Source of the DNA: Viridibacillus arvi
GTDB lineage: Bacteria > Bacillota > Bacilli > Bacillales_A > Planococcaceae
Assembly (NCBI RefSeq): GCF_001274945.1
Contig: NZ_LILB01000001.1
Span: forward strand, 1,675,111-1,739,110
Direction: 5' to 3'
DNA length: 64,000 nt
Shown: in pieces, positions 37,415-47,238 of the stretch
Layout: each line of letters begins with the position of its first letter
Position numbering within the stretch: position 1 is the first letter of the stretch
Program-made: the position numbers and the translations under genes
The notes under the pieces: model-generated
The model's input: only the letters and a program-made list of their open reading frames with translations
Databases searched by the model: none
Told to the model about the DNA's origin: nothing

Positions 37415-39191
37415 GATTGTGAACACTTCCTCTATCTAGTATAGGTATACGCATGAGAATTTTGGTGCCGATGCCTTCTTCACTTTGAATACGTAGATGA
37501 TACTCATTACCAAAATGGAGCACAAGTCTACCGTTTACATTGGATAAGCCAAAGCTGTCATCCTTTTTAAACATCTGATTGTCAGTTAGCTGCTGTTTGA
37601 TTAAAGCTAATTTTTCAGAACTAATACCTTTACCATTGTCTTGAATGACAAGCTGCATCACGCTATCCTCTTCTGTAACCGTAACATTGATTTCTAACGT
37701 CTGCCCAGGAAGATATGCATGCTCAAATGCATTTTCAATAAGTGGCTGGAGGATAAATTTTGGTGTCATTTTGTCGTGCAATGTATGAGCAGCTACGACC
37801 GAATATGCTAATGTTTCTTCAAAGCGGGCTTTCTGAATCACTAAGTAATCTTGTATATGTTGTAGTTCTAAACACAAAGGAACGAATTGATCTTTATTGC
37901 CCAATGAATAGTGCAGCATACGGCCTAAATTTGTGACCATCTCTACAACGCTCGTCTTTTCATCCTCTTCCACCATAATGGCGATATTTTCTAACGTATT
38001 GTACATAAAATGCGGATTGATCTGCGACTGAAGTGCGTATAGCTCAGCTTCCTTTTGCTTTAATTCAATTTCATATTTTTCATTTATTAATTCTTCAATT
38101 TCTCGTAGCATTTTCGAAAATGCCTTGGAAAGCATACCTACTTCATCATTCGACTCATTCTTGAGCCGGATATCAAAATCTCCTTTTTCTGCTCGCTTCA
38201 TCTCACCCGCTAAACGTTGAATTGGTTTTGCTACACCCCAAGCAAGAACAATTGAGCTACCAATTGCCAATACTACAATAATGAAGAATGCTATGATTGT
38301 GATATTACGTACAAAATCGGACTCTTCCGTTAAGTGTCTCACGGGAATCGCATGCATAAAGGTCCACCGGTTTTCAACACTATTGGCGCTACTATATAAT
38401 GTTTGGTCTGATTGAAAACTACCATTTGCTATTGGATAATCTACCTTATCCTTATCAAGAGTACCGATAAGAGAAGGCATGGAATGATAAATAATATAGC
38501 CTTGTTCATCTACCATCCACATTTTCGCATCATCTTGTTCATCTACAGTACGTATTGTTTGCTCGATAAAGGCTAAATCAAGTGCCACAAATACGGTGCC
38601 TAAATTGTGCCTGTTTTCATAATCAATTATTTGTTTTACTAGGAGCACAAATGGTTTACGTTCTTTGAAGAAAAGGGAAGTTTCATGTGGGAAAAACACA
38701 CTTTCCTCTTCTATTAATTTATATGAATTTCCGTATAATCCGATAGACTGACTTGTTGAGAATCCAGAGTCATATGAAAGGCGTGAATTTTGAAACAGAC
38801 GATCCTTTGAAGAAACAAACACACCAATAACATGCTCCCGACTACCTTGCATAAAAGAACTTGCCAAATAATTTTCAACTAAATGTTCATCCTGTTTCAT
38901 ATTTGATACATTTTGATAAGTGGATTTTCTCAAAATATTCATTACTTCTTTGTTGTTATTTATTTGATTCATTTCATCAAAATACTGTTCAATTTGTCGC
39001 TCCATATTATTATTAGCTTGGTTTAATAACCTTGGAATATATGTACCTACTTGTCTTTCAACTGATAGAACGTATTGACTATAAGCCACGTAGCCTAATA
39101 AAGCAGTTGGAATAATAGTAATAATGATATAAGTCAATAATAGCTTCGTTTTTAGCGTATAATTTTTAAATTGCCTTCGCTTAAAAGTCAT
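37398..39191 (-). CDS. YesM-type sensor histidine kinase
   Basis: This 597-residue membrane kinase has an N-terminal helix (~14-34), a large extracellular Cache-like domain (~40-285), a second helix (~290-312), a HAMP segment (AKPIQRLAGEMKRAEKGDFDIRL), the His_kinase motif SQINPHFMYNTLENIA (phospho-His ~392) and a C-terminal HATPase with N-box LIENAFEHAY and DNGKGI. It overlaps the upstream binding-protein gene by 11 bp and the downstream response regulator, so the three are co-expressed. Its ligand input probably comes through the binding lipoprotein. Confidence 0.94.
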   Translation of the reverse strand: MTFKRRQFKNYTLKTKLLLTYIIITIIPTALLGYVAYSQYVLSVERQVGTYIPRLLNQANNNMERQIEQYFDEMNQINNNKEVMNILRKSTYQNVSNMKQDEHLVENYLASSFMQGSREHVIGVFVSSKDRLFQNSRLSYDSGFSTSQSIGLYGNSYKLIEEESVFFPHETSLFFKERKPFVLLVKQIIDYENRHNLGTVFVALDLAFIEQTIRTVDEQDDAKMWMVDEQGYIIYHSMPSLIGTLDKDKVDYPIANGSFQSDQTLYSSANSVENRWTFMHAIPVRHLTEESDFVRNITIIAFFIIVVLAIGSSIVLAWGVAKPIQRLAGEMKRAEKGDFDIRLKNESNDEVGMLSKAFSKMLREIEELINEKYEIELKQKEAELYALQSQINPHFMYNTLENIAIMVEEDEKTSVVEMVTNLGRMLHYSLGNKDQFVPLCLELQHIQDYLVIQKARFEETLAYSVVAAHTLHDKMTPKFILQPLIENAFEHAYLPGQTLEINVTVTEEDSVMQLVIQDNGKGISSEKLALIKQQLTDNQMFKKDDSFGLSNVNGRLVLHFGNEYHLRIQSEEGIGTKILMRIPILDRGSVHNHDREN

Positions 39192-40236
39192 ATTGATTTA
39201 CATTCTCCTTCGTGAAATCAATAGCTTCTCCCATAACAATTCGGTGCTCATTATTATAGAAACGTACAATGCCAACACCTGGAATAACTTCATAATCATT
39301 GATAGGCTCTCCAGCAAGTATTTTCTCAGTTAAAATAATCGTTAAATATCCTAATTTTTTCGGACTCCATAAAGTAACAGTCTGTGCTGATCCATCCAAT
39401 AAATAATTCCGCATTAAATTCGGTGTCGATAAACCAACTACTGCCACCTGTCCAACCTTATTTTGTTCTTTCACAACCTGCGCTGCAGCAGGAGGACCAA
39501 CAGAAGAATTACCGATAATCCCCTTTAAATTTGGATACTTTTTTAATAATGTTCTCGCTGCTTCATACGCAATTTCTGGATCGTCATTAGTCGCAACGAC
39601 CTCTACCAGCTTCATATTGGGATAATATTGTTGCCATTGTGCTTGAATCCATTTGACCCACGAATTATGGTTAATCGCTGAAAAAGAGCCTGTCATTATC
39701 GCAAACTCTCCATCTTCTCCTGTATGAAGTGCTAACTGGTCCATTAAATGCCGCCCAAGAGTTTCAGAGTCAACCATATCCACAAATAGATCCCGTGCTT
39801 CTTGTTGGCTATCAGCATCCCATGTCACAATCTTGATGCCTCGCTTTTTAGCCTTCTTCAATACTGAAGATAAACTTTTACTATCAATAACTGAGACTGC
39901 AATGGCATCCACTTTCTTACCCATCATTTTCTCCACAATTTCACTTTGTAGTTCCGCTTCTGCTTTTAATGGTCCCTCATATACTATGTCAATTTCTAAT
40001 TGTTCAGCTGCTTCTTTGACGCCTTCATAAACAGATTCAAAATATGGTATATTGCCTACTTTCGGTATGTAAGCAATACGATAATGTTCTTTAGTCTTAG
40101 GCTTTTTTTCAGTTTGTTCCTGTTTAACCTTATCGGCTTCATATAATACATGGTATTTTTCTGGACTTGTACATCCAATCACCAAGAAAATGGAAGCGAT
40201 TACATAGAAAATTATTAAGAACCAACTTTTATTCAT
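39181..40236 (-). CDS. Sugar-binding lipoprotein of the sensor system
   Basis: The 351-residue protein has a lipoprotein signal (VIGC, Cys22) and a periplasmic-binding-protein type 1 fold (Peripla_BP_4: IAYIPKVGNIPYFESVYEGVKEAAE...). It is clearly related to the rhamnose transport lipoprotein encoded at 46137-47192; compare LLKKYPNLKGIIGNSSVG here with LLKTYPKLKGIIAPTTVG there. No permease accompanies it. Instead it overlaps a histidine kinase gene, so I infer it presents sugar to the kinase, as XylFII does for LytS in clostridia. It starts 8 bp after the AraC gene. Confidence 0.9.
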   Translation of the reverse strand: MNKSWFLIIFYVIASIFLVIGCTSPEKYHVLYEADKVKQEQTEKKPKTKEHYRIAYIPKVGNIPYFESVYEGVKEAAEQLEIDIVYEGPLKAEAELQSEIVEKMMGKKVDAIAVSVIDSKSLSSVLKKAKKRGIKIVTWDADSQQEARDLFVDMVDSETLGRHLMDQLALHTGEDGEFAIMTGSFSAINHNSWVKWIQAQWQQYYPNMKLVEVVATNDDPEIAYEAARTLLKKYPNLKGIIGNSSVGPPAAAQVVKEQNKVGQVAVVGLSTPNLMRNYLLDGSAQTVTLWSPKKLGYLTIILTEKILAGEPINDYEVIPGVGIVRFYNNEHRIVMGEAIDFTKENVNQYDF

Positions 40237-40244
40237 ATAATCAC

Positions 40245-41126
40245 CTACTCTTCAAATAGATTAAAAGACCAAATCTTCCGATAATTCAAAGGAGTAATAC
40301 CCTCGCGTTTTTTAAATAGCTCTATAAAATGACTAACATCCTCTATCCCAACTTCTCGAGCAATTTGAGATATGGCGTCATTGCCAATTCTTAATTTATA
40401 TTTCGCGGCATTCATTCGTTGGACGATTAAAAACTCATTTGGTGATAGACCTACATATTTTTTAAACTGTTTAGCCATTTGATACTTGTTTACAGCTACA
40501 AGCCTTGCCAGTTGGTCAAGCGTCCATTTTCGTTCAAAGCCTGTCGTTAAAATATCCTGTAGTTCAATCACATATGTTGGCATTGCTTCTTTATTATCAG
40601 GCTGATGCAGCGAAAGTTTTAATTGCTCTCCCAAAATATGCTGAATTCGTAGTGATATTTCGACTTCATAATAAAACTGATGTTGGTTTAATAGCGGCTT
40701 TATTGACCACATTATTTGTTCAAAGAAATCTAGTGACTTAACCTTTACAACTAGTCCATCAGCCTCTTTTATTAGATTGAAATAAGAAGAAACAGCTGCT
40801 CCATTTACATGCATCCAAAGGAAATTCCATGTCCCTTTCGCTGCTGTCCAATATCTTTGATACTCTCGACAATGTATTATAAACAAACTTCCTTTATGTA
40901 ATGTATACGTTTTGTCCTTGTATTGCAGGAAACCTTCCCCTTCTATAGTCAATACTATTAAATATAAATCTAGCCCACTTCTCTCTGTGAAATAAGGTGC
41001 ATATGTTTTAAAATAGCCAAACTCATGTAGCGTATTTAAATGCTCTTTCGCTTTAATTGAAGGACTATCAGTAATCCAAATAGAATCCTCAGACCAATTG
41101 TCCGTATATTGCTGCCACAATTTCAT
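40245..41126 (-). CDS. AraC-family regulator
   Basis: The 293-residue protein has an N-terminal cupin-like sugar-sensing domain (FLQYKDKTYTLHKGSLFIIHCREYQRYW) and a C-terminal AraC double HTH (~185-290; LARLVAVNKYQMAKQFKKYVGLSPNEFL and VSHFIELFKKREGITPLNYR). It resembles RhaS/RhaR-type activators. It is divergent from the isomerase-family gene (118 bp) and heads the cluster with the sensor lipoprotein, kinase and regulator. Start ATG with GGGGGAG upstream. The rhamnose effector is inferred from context. Confidence 0.9.
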   Translation of the reverse strand: MKLWQQYTDNWSEDSIWITDSPSIKAKEHLNTLHEFGYFKTYAPYFTERSGLDLYLIVLTIEGEGFLQYKDKTYTLHKGSLFIIHCREYQRYWTAAKGTWNFLWMHVNGAAVSSYFNLIKEADGLVVKVKSLDFFEQIMWSIKPLLNQHQFYYEVEISLRIQHILGEQLKLSLHQPDNKEAMPTYVIELQDILTTGFERKWTLDQLARLVAVNKYQMAKQFKKYVGLSPNEFLIVQRMNAAKYKLRIGNDAISQIAREVGIEDVSHFIELFKKREGITPLNYRKIWSFNLFEE

Positions 41127-41244
41127 ACCGCTCCCCCACTCGTCAAGATAATCATATAAAAAGACAATATACTCTAATGCTTCTAGTTTTAGATATTAGT
41201 ATGATTTTCAATAATCATACAGTTTTTACAAGGAGGAAACAAAT

Positions 41245-42735
41245 ATGAAACGTGTTCAATATAAGAAACCACGAATCGGCCTATACTCTACTGGGTTGGA
41301 GGCTTATTGGGCTCAATTCCCTGGCTTACGAGAACGTTTACTTACTTATAATTGCTTTATCGAAAGCAATTTAGCCAAATCCTGTGATGTATCGAATTTC
41401 GGTCTAGTTGATACTGTTCAAAAAGCCCGTAAAGCAGGTGATTGGTTTACTGAACAAAAAGTAGATATTATTTTTGTCCATGCTGCAACATATGCGACAA
41501 GCGCTACAGTATTACCTGTTCACCAACATTGCTCAGCAAAAGTAATATTATTGAATTTACAACCAAGTCCACAGCTCAATTATGATGAAACGAATACAGC
41601 TGAGTGGCTCGCAAACTGCGGCGCATGTCCCGTACCTGAATTCGCTAATGCCCTGCATCGGGCGAATATTTCATATGATGTGATTAATGGTTTACTCGGA
41701 CTTTCGGAAACACCAGGCGACACAAAATCTGACGAAAATACCTCACACATGCCAGAAGCTCAAAAAGCATGGAAAACTATTAATGAATGGGTACAAGCAG
41801 CAAAGATTAAGCGTAATTTACAGCAGGCTACTTTTGGTTTTTTAGGTAACACATATAGTGGAATGCTTGACCTTTATAGTGATCTCACGATGCTCCAAGC
41901 ACAATCAGGTATTCATATAGAAGTACTGGAAATGTGTGATTTACAAGCTTTGCAAGATTATGTGACAACTTCAGATGTTGCTGAAATCGAGCAAATCACA
42001 CAAGATATGTTTAACATTGCAGAAGATTCTCCTTCTGAAAAACTCGCTAAAAAGCCAAGTAAAGAACAACTTGCACAAGCCTATAACGTAGCTGCCACAC
42101 AACAAAAATTGGTGGAAGAGCGTGGACTTGATGCTCTTGCTTACTATTATCATGGAGCTCCCGGAAATGCCTATGAACAGCTGCAAAGCGACTTTATTTT
42201 AGGCCACTCTCTATTAACAGCTAACGGTATTTCTTGCGCGGGTGAAGGTGATTTAAAAACTGCTGTTGCCATGAAAGTATGCGATACAATTGGTGTTGGC
42301 GGTAGTTTTTGTGAAATTGTTGTAACTGATTATAAAGAAGGCACAATCCTTTTTGGACATGATGGACCTTTCCACATCGACATAGCTGAAGGGAAACCTG
42401 CGCTTCGTGGAATGGGCGTTTATCATGGGAAGCAAGGGAGTGGCATTTCTGTAGAGGCTAAAGTGAAAACTGGGCCAATCACTTTACTCTATTTAACGCA
42501 AACTGTAGAAGGCCGCTTAAAATGGATCATTAGTGAAGCAGAATCTACAGATGGTCGAATTATGACCATAGGGAACACGCAAACACCGGTTAAATTTTCT
42601 CTACATCCGGATGAATATTTTGATGCTCTCTTTAAAGAAGCACCCACACATCATTGTGCAATGGCAATAGGGCATAATGCTGGTGTATTCACGAAAATGG
42701 CAAAACTGATGGGTACTGAATATAAAGTCATATAG
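41245..42735 (+). CDS. L-fucose/L-arabinose isomerase-family protein
   Basis: The 496-residue protein begins KPRIGLYSTGLEAYWAQFPGLRERL and has the FucI/AraA fold. Likely metal ligands are Glu in CAGEGDLKTA, Glu in SFCEIVVTD, His in LFGHDGPFHID and His in HHCAMAIGH. The family interconverts aldoses and ketoses. A separate rhamnose isomerase is present in the cluster, so this one may act on a companion sugar such as L-fucose, L-lyxose or L-arabinose, or may be a side-specific isomerase. It is monocistronic on the plus strand with AAGGAGG before the ATG and a terminator behind it. Confidence 0.82.
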   Translation: MKRVQYKKPRIGLYSTGLEAYWAQFPGLRERLLTYNCFIESNLAKSCDVSNFGLVDTVQKARKAGDWFTEQKVDIIFVHAATYATSATVLPVHQHCSAKVILLNLQPSPQLNYDETNTAEWLANCGACPVPEFANALHRANISYDVINGLLGLSETPGDTKSDENTSHMPEAQKAWKTINEWVQAAKIKRNLQQATFGFLGNTYSGMLDLYSDLTMLQAQSGIHIEVLEMCDLQALQDYVTTSDVAEIEQITQDMFNIAEDSPSEKLAKKPSKEQLAQAYNVAATQQKLVEERGLDALAYYYHGAPGNAYEQLQSDFILGHSLLTANGISCAGEGDLKTAVAMKVCDTIGVGGSFCEIVVTDYKEGTILFGHDGPFHIDIAEGKPALRGMGVYHGKQGSGISVEAKVKTGPITLLYLTQTVEGRLKWIISEAESTDGRIMTIGNTQTPVKFSLHPDEYFDALFKEAPTHHCAMAIGHNAGVFTKMAKLMGTEYKVI

Positions 42736-42747
42736 TTAATTAAATGG

Positions 42748-42788
42748 AGCTGTCTCACCAGTTGGTTTTACCCTGAGAGATGGCTTTT
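42748..42788 (+). terminator. Terminator after the isomerase-family gene
   Basis: AGCTGTCTC pairs with GAGATGGCT (two G·U wobbles), followed by TTTT on the plus strand. Confidence 0.65.
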
Positions 42789-42812
42789 CATTTGTTAATA
42801 ACGCCAGAAAAA

Positions 42813-42838
42813 GCAACTAGTCGAGAGCAACTAGTTGC
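42813..42838 (-). terminator. Terminator of the rhamnose operon
   Basis: GCAACTAGT and ACTAGTTGC form a perfect 9-bp stem with an 8-nt loop, followed by TTTTTCT on the minus strand just after rhaA. Confidence 0.85.
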
Positions 42839-42864
42839 CTTTCATTCATAAAAATTTATAGTAC

Positions 42865-44142
42865 TTAATCTATTGTTAAAACCTCTGGCGTGCGTTTGAA
42901 TAATTCCTCACGCTCATATTTTTCAACTTCTGCAAGCCATTTTTCACCAACTGGCACATTCATCTTCACACAATATTGATCCCATACTGCACCAAATGGA
43001 TATGTTTTAAATTCTTCTAATAATGCTAATCGAGCGGTATAATTCCCCTCTTCTTGATAACGTTTCAATAAATCATGCGGCATTAATAATGCATATAGCA
43101 GCGCCTTAATCATATTTCGCGTTCCAATTGTCCAAGCAGCAACTCGGTTAATACTCGCATCAAAGAAATCTAATCCAATAGCAACTTTATCGAGTGCATC
43201 ATTACGTACAATTTCAATTGCTATTTCTTTTAATTCATCATCTAAAATAACGACGTGATCACTATCCCATCGAACAGGTCTTGATACATGCAATGCTAAT
43301 TTGTCTGAAAATAGAAGCATGGACGAAATTTTATTGGATACTGTTTCGGTTGGATGATAGTGTCCAGTATCCATCAAATAAGTCTTTTTATTTGTTAATG
43401 CATAGCCCATGTAAAATTCATGCGATCCAACTACATAAGATTCCGAGCCAATCCCAAACACTTTACTTTCCACTGCATCGATTAAATATTTTTCGCTTAT
43501 TTCCTCCACATAAATAGCATCTAAAGATTCCTTTAGACGTTTTCTAGGCGTTAGCCGGTCTGCAGGGATATCTTTGTAGCCATCTGGAATCCATATATTC
43601 ATCAAGGAAGGCGTTCCTAATGCTTTACCGAAATACTCCGCTATTTTGCGGCACTTCATACAATGTTCAATCCAGAATTCACGAACTGTTGCATCTGGGC
43701 TTGCTAATGTTAAGCCTTCTTCCGCTTTCGGGTGTGAGAATAGCGTAGGATTAAAATCGAGACCAATTTGCTGCTTCTTTGCCCACTCTACCCAATTTTT
43801 GAAATGCACCGGTTCTAGTTCATCACGGTCGACAACTTTCCCATTCGTTTCTGCATAGAGGGCATGTAAGTTCACTCTGTGGCGCCCTGGAATTAAAGAC
43901 ATCGCCATCTCTAAATCCGAGCGTAACTCCTCTGGCGTACGTGCCTTTCCAGGATAATTCCCTGTAACATCAATACCACCTGATAATTCACTTTTATTCA
44001 CTTCAAAGCCACCGATATCATCACCTTGCCAACAATGAATCGAGACAGGAATAGTTTGTAATATTTCTAGTGCAGCATCCGTATCAACATCCCATTTACC
44101 GTAAGCTTCTTTTGCTAAAGCATAACTCTGTTCAACAGTCAT
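42865..44142 (-). CDS. rhaA: L-rhamnose isomerase
   Basis: The 425-residue enzyme converts L-rhamnose to L-rhamnulose. The N-terminal [17 protein letters not shown], the metal-site segments [13 protein letters not shown]-like ([16 protein letters not shown]), [24 protein letters not shown] and [11 protein letters not shown] are characteristic of RhaA. Length is normal. Start ATG with GGGAGG upstream. It is the last gene of the rhamnose operon, 26 bp after rhaM, and ends in a terminator. Confidence 0.96.
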   Translation of the reverse strand: MTVEQSYALAKEAYGKWDVDTDAALEILQTIPVSIHCWQGDDIGGFEVNKSELSGGIDVTGNYPGKARTPEELRSDLEMAMSLIPGRHRVNLHALYAETNGKVVDRDELEPVHFKNWVEWAKKQQIGLDFNPTLFSHPKAEEGLTLASPDATVREFWIEHCMKCRKIAEYFGKALGTPSLMNIWIPDGYKDIPADRLTPRKRLKESLDAIYVEEISEKYLIDAVESKVFGIGSESYVVGSHEFYMGYALTNKKTYLMDTGHYHPTETVSNKISSMLLFSDKLALHVSRPVRWDSDHVVILDDELKEIAIEIVRNDALDKVAIGLDFFDASINRVAAWTIGTRNMIKALLYALLMPHDLLKRYQEEGNYTARLALLEEFKTYPFGAVWDQYCVKMNVPVGEKWLAEVEKYEREELFKRTPEVLTID

Positions 44143-44168
44143 TAAAATACCTCCCTATGAAAATGGCT

Positions 44169-44483
44169 TTATGCTAAATAAAAAACAGATTTTAATTCTA
44201 CCGCTACTGGACTTAGGTCTTCATTTGTTTCCATTAAAGGCTCCATATAGGTCCACCATTTTTGGCAAATCGCCGTGTCAGCCATAGTAGCCCACATCTC
44301 TTCACTCTCAATTTCAACATAAGCAAATAAATGTCCCGTTTCTTCTTCTAAAAAAATGGAATAATTCTGTGCACCGTGTGCTTTCAATTCCACCTTCATG
44401 TCATCCCACAGCTCATCATGTCTCTTTTTATATTCATCATAATAATCTTTATAGATAAACATTTTCGACGCCTTACGAATCAT
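44169..44483 (-). CDS. rhaM: L-rhamnose mutarotase
   Basis: This 104-residue protein interconverts alpha and beta anomers of L-rhamnose before isomerisation. [26 protein letters not shown] contains the catalytic-region His, and [19 protein letters not shown] and [12 protein letters not shown] are typical. I start it at ATG 44481-44483, which gives the family's usual length and overlaps the rhaB stop as ATGA. AAGGAGAG lies 9 nt upstream. Confidence 0.95.
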   Translation of the reverse strand: MIRKASKMFIYKDYYDEYKKRHDELWDDMKVELKAHGAQNYSIFLEEETGHLFAYVEIESEEMWATMADTAICQKWWTYMEPLMETNEDLSPVAVELKSVFYLA

Positions 44484-45940
44484 ACACGCCATCTCTCCTT
44501 TGTAGTTACTGCAGTAAAGTTGTTGATAATTTCTTTTGCATCTACTGCTTGTGGCTCAAACTTTTGAATTGTAAAAGATGCTCGAACTAGCTCTCTTCCC
44601 TCTGCTATTGAGTTTAATTTCCCTTGTGCAATCATTTGAACGAGTAAATTACCAATAGCTGTAGCCTCAGATGGTCCTGCATAAATAGTTACACCACTTA
44701 AGTTAGCGGTCATTTGATTGAGTAAATCATTTTTGGAGCCTCCCCCAACAATATGTAGCTTGTCGATTCGTTCATGTGTAATTGCCTTTAAATGTTCCAT
44801 TTCAATAGCATAAATAATCGATAAATTAGAAAATACACATACAGCTAGTTCACCAATCGTATGTGGAATTGGTTGCTCTGTTTCCTGGCAATACAGCTTA
44901 ATTTCCTCGATCATATTAAGCGGGTTTAAAAAACGCTCTTCATTAAAATTAATATATTGTAAGTACGGAGATACTTTGGTCGCTTCCTTAATAACTTGTT
45001 CAACAGTATATTGCCCAGGGTAATGCCGAATGATTTCCTGCAAAATCCACATGCCCATAATATTTTTCAAAAAACGATACGTATCAGAAACGCCCCACTC
45101 ATTCGTATAGTTATCTTGATAAGCTTGTAGATTAATAATTGGTTCCTTTTTTTCAACGCCTAGTAATGACCAAGTACCGCTACTCAAGTAGGCCCATTGT
45201 TCTTTTTCTCCAGGTGTCCCTGCAATAGCAGAAGCCGTATCATGTGAAGCTACAGCAACAAACTTACACTCCGGTAGATCATACGTCGGAAATTGATCTC
45301 GTTGTAATTCCCCAATCACTTGCCCCGGCTCAATAAAGGGTGCAAATTGTAATTTTTCTAATCCTATAATCTTTAATAAATTTTCATCAAAATCACGAAT
45401 TTCTGGATTTAGCAGCTGCGTTGTTGATGCATTCGTCATCTCAAGAATCGCTACACCTGTCAGCCTATATGCTAAATAATCTGGTATTAATAGAACATAT
45501 TTTGTTTGTTGCAATAATTTCTGATCCTCTTCATATAGTTGATAAAGCGTATTAAAGTTCTGTAGCTGAATACCCGTTTTCAAATAAATATCCTCTAGAG
45601 CTAAATGGGACTCTATTTTTTCCATCGTATTGGCTGTACGGCGATCTCTATAACAATATGCCTCCTGCAAACGTTCACCGTCCTCGCCTACTAGCACATA
45701 ATCCACAGCCCATGTATCTATCCCCACTGTCACATTATGAAAGCCACGCTTTTTCACCTTCTCAAGCCCCACTAATATTTCCTGCAGTAAATGGTCCACA
45801 TTCCATAAAGAACGACCATCTACTTCTTTAAAACCATTCGAGAAGCGGTGAATTTCTTCTATTTGTAACTGGTTATTTTGTAAAGTCCCAACAACAAAAC
45901 GTCCACTTGAAGCACCAATATCAATCGCAATTTGTATCAT
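44480..45940 (-). CDS. rhaB: Rhamnulokinase
   Basis: The 486-residue FGGY-family kinase phosphorylates L-rhamnulose at O-1 with ATP. Visible are the N-terminal phosphate loop [11 protein letters not shown], the substrate region [33 protein letters not shown] and the C-terminal [14 protein letters not shown] start it at ATG 45938-45940 (MIQIAIDIG) with GGGAGTG 6 nt upstream. In-frame starts up to 21 bp earlier lack a site. It follows rhaS after a terminator-like hairpin. Confidence 0.95.
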   Translation of the reverse strand: MIQIAIDIGASSGRFVVGTLQNNQLQIEEIHRFSNGFKEVDGRSLWNVDHLLQEILVGLEKVKKRGFHNVTVGIDTWAVDYVLVGEDGERLQEAYCYRDRRTANTMEKIESHLALEDIYLKTGIQLQNFNTLYQLYEEDQKLLQQTKYVLLIPDYLAYRLTGVAILEMTNASTTQLLNPEIRDFDENLLKIIGLEKLQFAPFIEPGQVIGELQRDQFPTYDLPECKFVAVASHDTASAIAGTPGEKEQWAYLSSGTWSLLGVEKKEPIINLQAYQDNYTNEWGVSDTYRFLKNIMGMWILQEIIRHYPGQYTVEQVIKEATKVSPYLQYINFNEERFLNPLNMIEEIKLYCQETEQPIPHTIGELAVCVFSNLSIIYAIEMEHLKAITHERIDKLHIVGGGSKNDLLNQMTANLSGVTIYAGPSEATAIGNLLVQMIAQGKLNSIAEGRELVRASFTIQKFEPQAVDAKEIINNFTAVTTKERWRV

Positions 45941-46101
45941 GACCTTCACTCCCATTTCCAAAAGGTGATATCGTGTAAAGGCTGCTGGTACTCCGCTCGA
46001 CGCGGTACACCAACTCTTCTAATTCTTCTAATCCTCTTGTACCCATGTATTGTGTATCATGTTATTATCTCCTGCTATATCTTTTCATTGAAGAAAAATA
46101 T

Positions 46102-46125
46102 CCTCAGTCTACATCAGGACTGAGG
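46102..46125 (-). terminator. Intra-operon terminator/processing hairpin between rhaS and rhaB
   Basis: CCTCAGTC and GACTGAGG form a perfect 8-bp stem with an 8-nt loop, followed on the minus strand by ATATTTTTC. It lies just after the rhaS stop and could make rhaS mRNA more abundant than rhaBMA mRNA. Confidence 0.7.
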
Positions 46126-46136
46126 ACAATTTCTGA

Positions 46137-47192
46137 TTAGTAAACTTCTTTCCACTCCGCAATATTGCTCTTCTCAAATTTGAATGGTTCGCCTAACATG
46201 ATTTGAGTGCCATCGCCGTCCTCAACAACTTCTTTTGCACCTGTACGACCTGCTTCAAATTTATCTCCAACTTTTCCTTCAATATCCCCTTTAACTAAAG
46301 CTGAAGCTGTATAACCTGCAGCATAGCCTACATCAATTGGATTCCATAGATACATCCAAGGACAAACGCCACTTTCAATATAGCTTGCCATCTCACTTGG
46401 CAATCCTAAGCCAGTTAACATCACTTTTCCTTTTAAGCCTTTATCCGTTAAAACTTTGCCTGCTGCCGCAATACCAACAGTAGTTGGCGCAATAATTCCT
46501 TTCAGTTTTGGATACGTTTTTAACAATGCTTCTGTTTCTGAAACACTTTTATCACGTAAGTCGTCACCATATGCTACTTTTACTAACTCAATATCTTTGT
46601 ACTCATCTTTTTCAAGTTCTTTTTGCATGTATTCAATCCATAAATTTTGGTTTGTTGCTTGAGAAGTTGCACTTAAAATTGCAATTTGGCCTTTGCCACC
46701 AATCATTTCTGAAATTGCTTCAATTTGTACACGTCCAATTGCTTCTGGATCCGCTTGGTTGACGTGTGTAATACGACTCTTAGCATTAACTGCTGAGTCA
46801 ACTGAAATAACTTTAATTCCTGCATCCATTGCTTTTGTTAGAGCTGGTTGCAATGCATCTGGGTCATTCCCTGCAATCGTTATTGAATCTACTTTTTGAG
46901 TAATAAGTTGCTCAATAATTTGAATTTGCGCTTCTGCTGTAGGCTGATCTGGTGCACGTAAAATAGCCTCACCATCTAACTCCTTAATCGCCTCTTCAAA
47001 ACCGTCCATCATTTTCTCGCCGTAAGGATTTCCTGTATTTTTAAAAATAAATGCATATTTCTTTTGACCACTGTCATCTTCTTTATCCTTGCTTGGCTTT
47101 TGACTATCTCCTGAACTATTACCTTGGCTACAAGCAGCTAAAACACCAAGTAACAGTACTGATGTCACGATTAGCATGAACAACTTCTTCAT
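46137..47192 (-). CDS. rhaS: Rhamnose ABC transporter substrate-binding lipoprotein
   Basis: The 351-residue lipoprotein (LAAC, Cys21, followed by an Asp/Ser/Lys-rich linker) has a Peripla_BP_4 fold and resembles rhizobial RhaS. It captures sugar outside the membrane and delivers it to the two permeases encoded immediately upstream (46 bp gap). Start ATG with AAAGGGG upstream. A paralogue at 39181-40236 serves the sensor system. Confidence 0.93.
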   Translation of the reverse strand: MKKLFMLIVTSVLLLGVLAACSQGNSSGDSQKPSKDKEDDSGQKKYAFIFKNTGNPYGEKMMDGFEEAIKELDGEAILRAPDQPTAEAQIQIIEQLITQKVDSITIAGNDPDALQPALTKAMDAGIKVISVDSAVNAKSRITHVNQADPEAIGRVQIEAISEMIGGKGQIAILSATSQATNQNLWIEYMQKELEKDEYKDIELVKVAYGDDLRDKSVSETEALLKTYPKLKGIIAPTTVGIAAAGKVLTDKGLKGKVMLTGLGLPSEMASYIESGVCPWMYLWNPIDVGYAAGYTASALVKGDIEGKVGDKFEAGRTGAKEVVEDGDGTQIMLGEPFKFEKSNIAEWKEVY

Positions 47193-47238
47193 AAGAGCAC
47201 CCCTTTAAATTTTTGTATGTGATAAAACATGCTTCCCT

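Noticed and set aside
42253-42435. Minus-strand open frame inside the isomerase-family gene
   Set aside because: It is a shadow frame within a conserved coding region and has no start signal.
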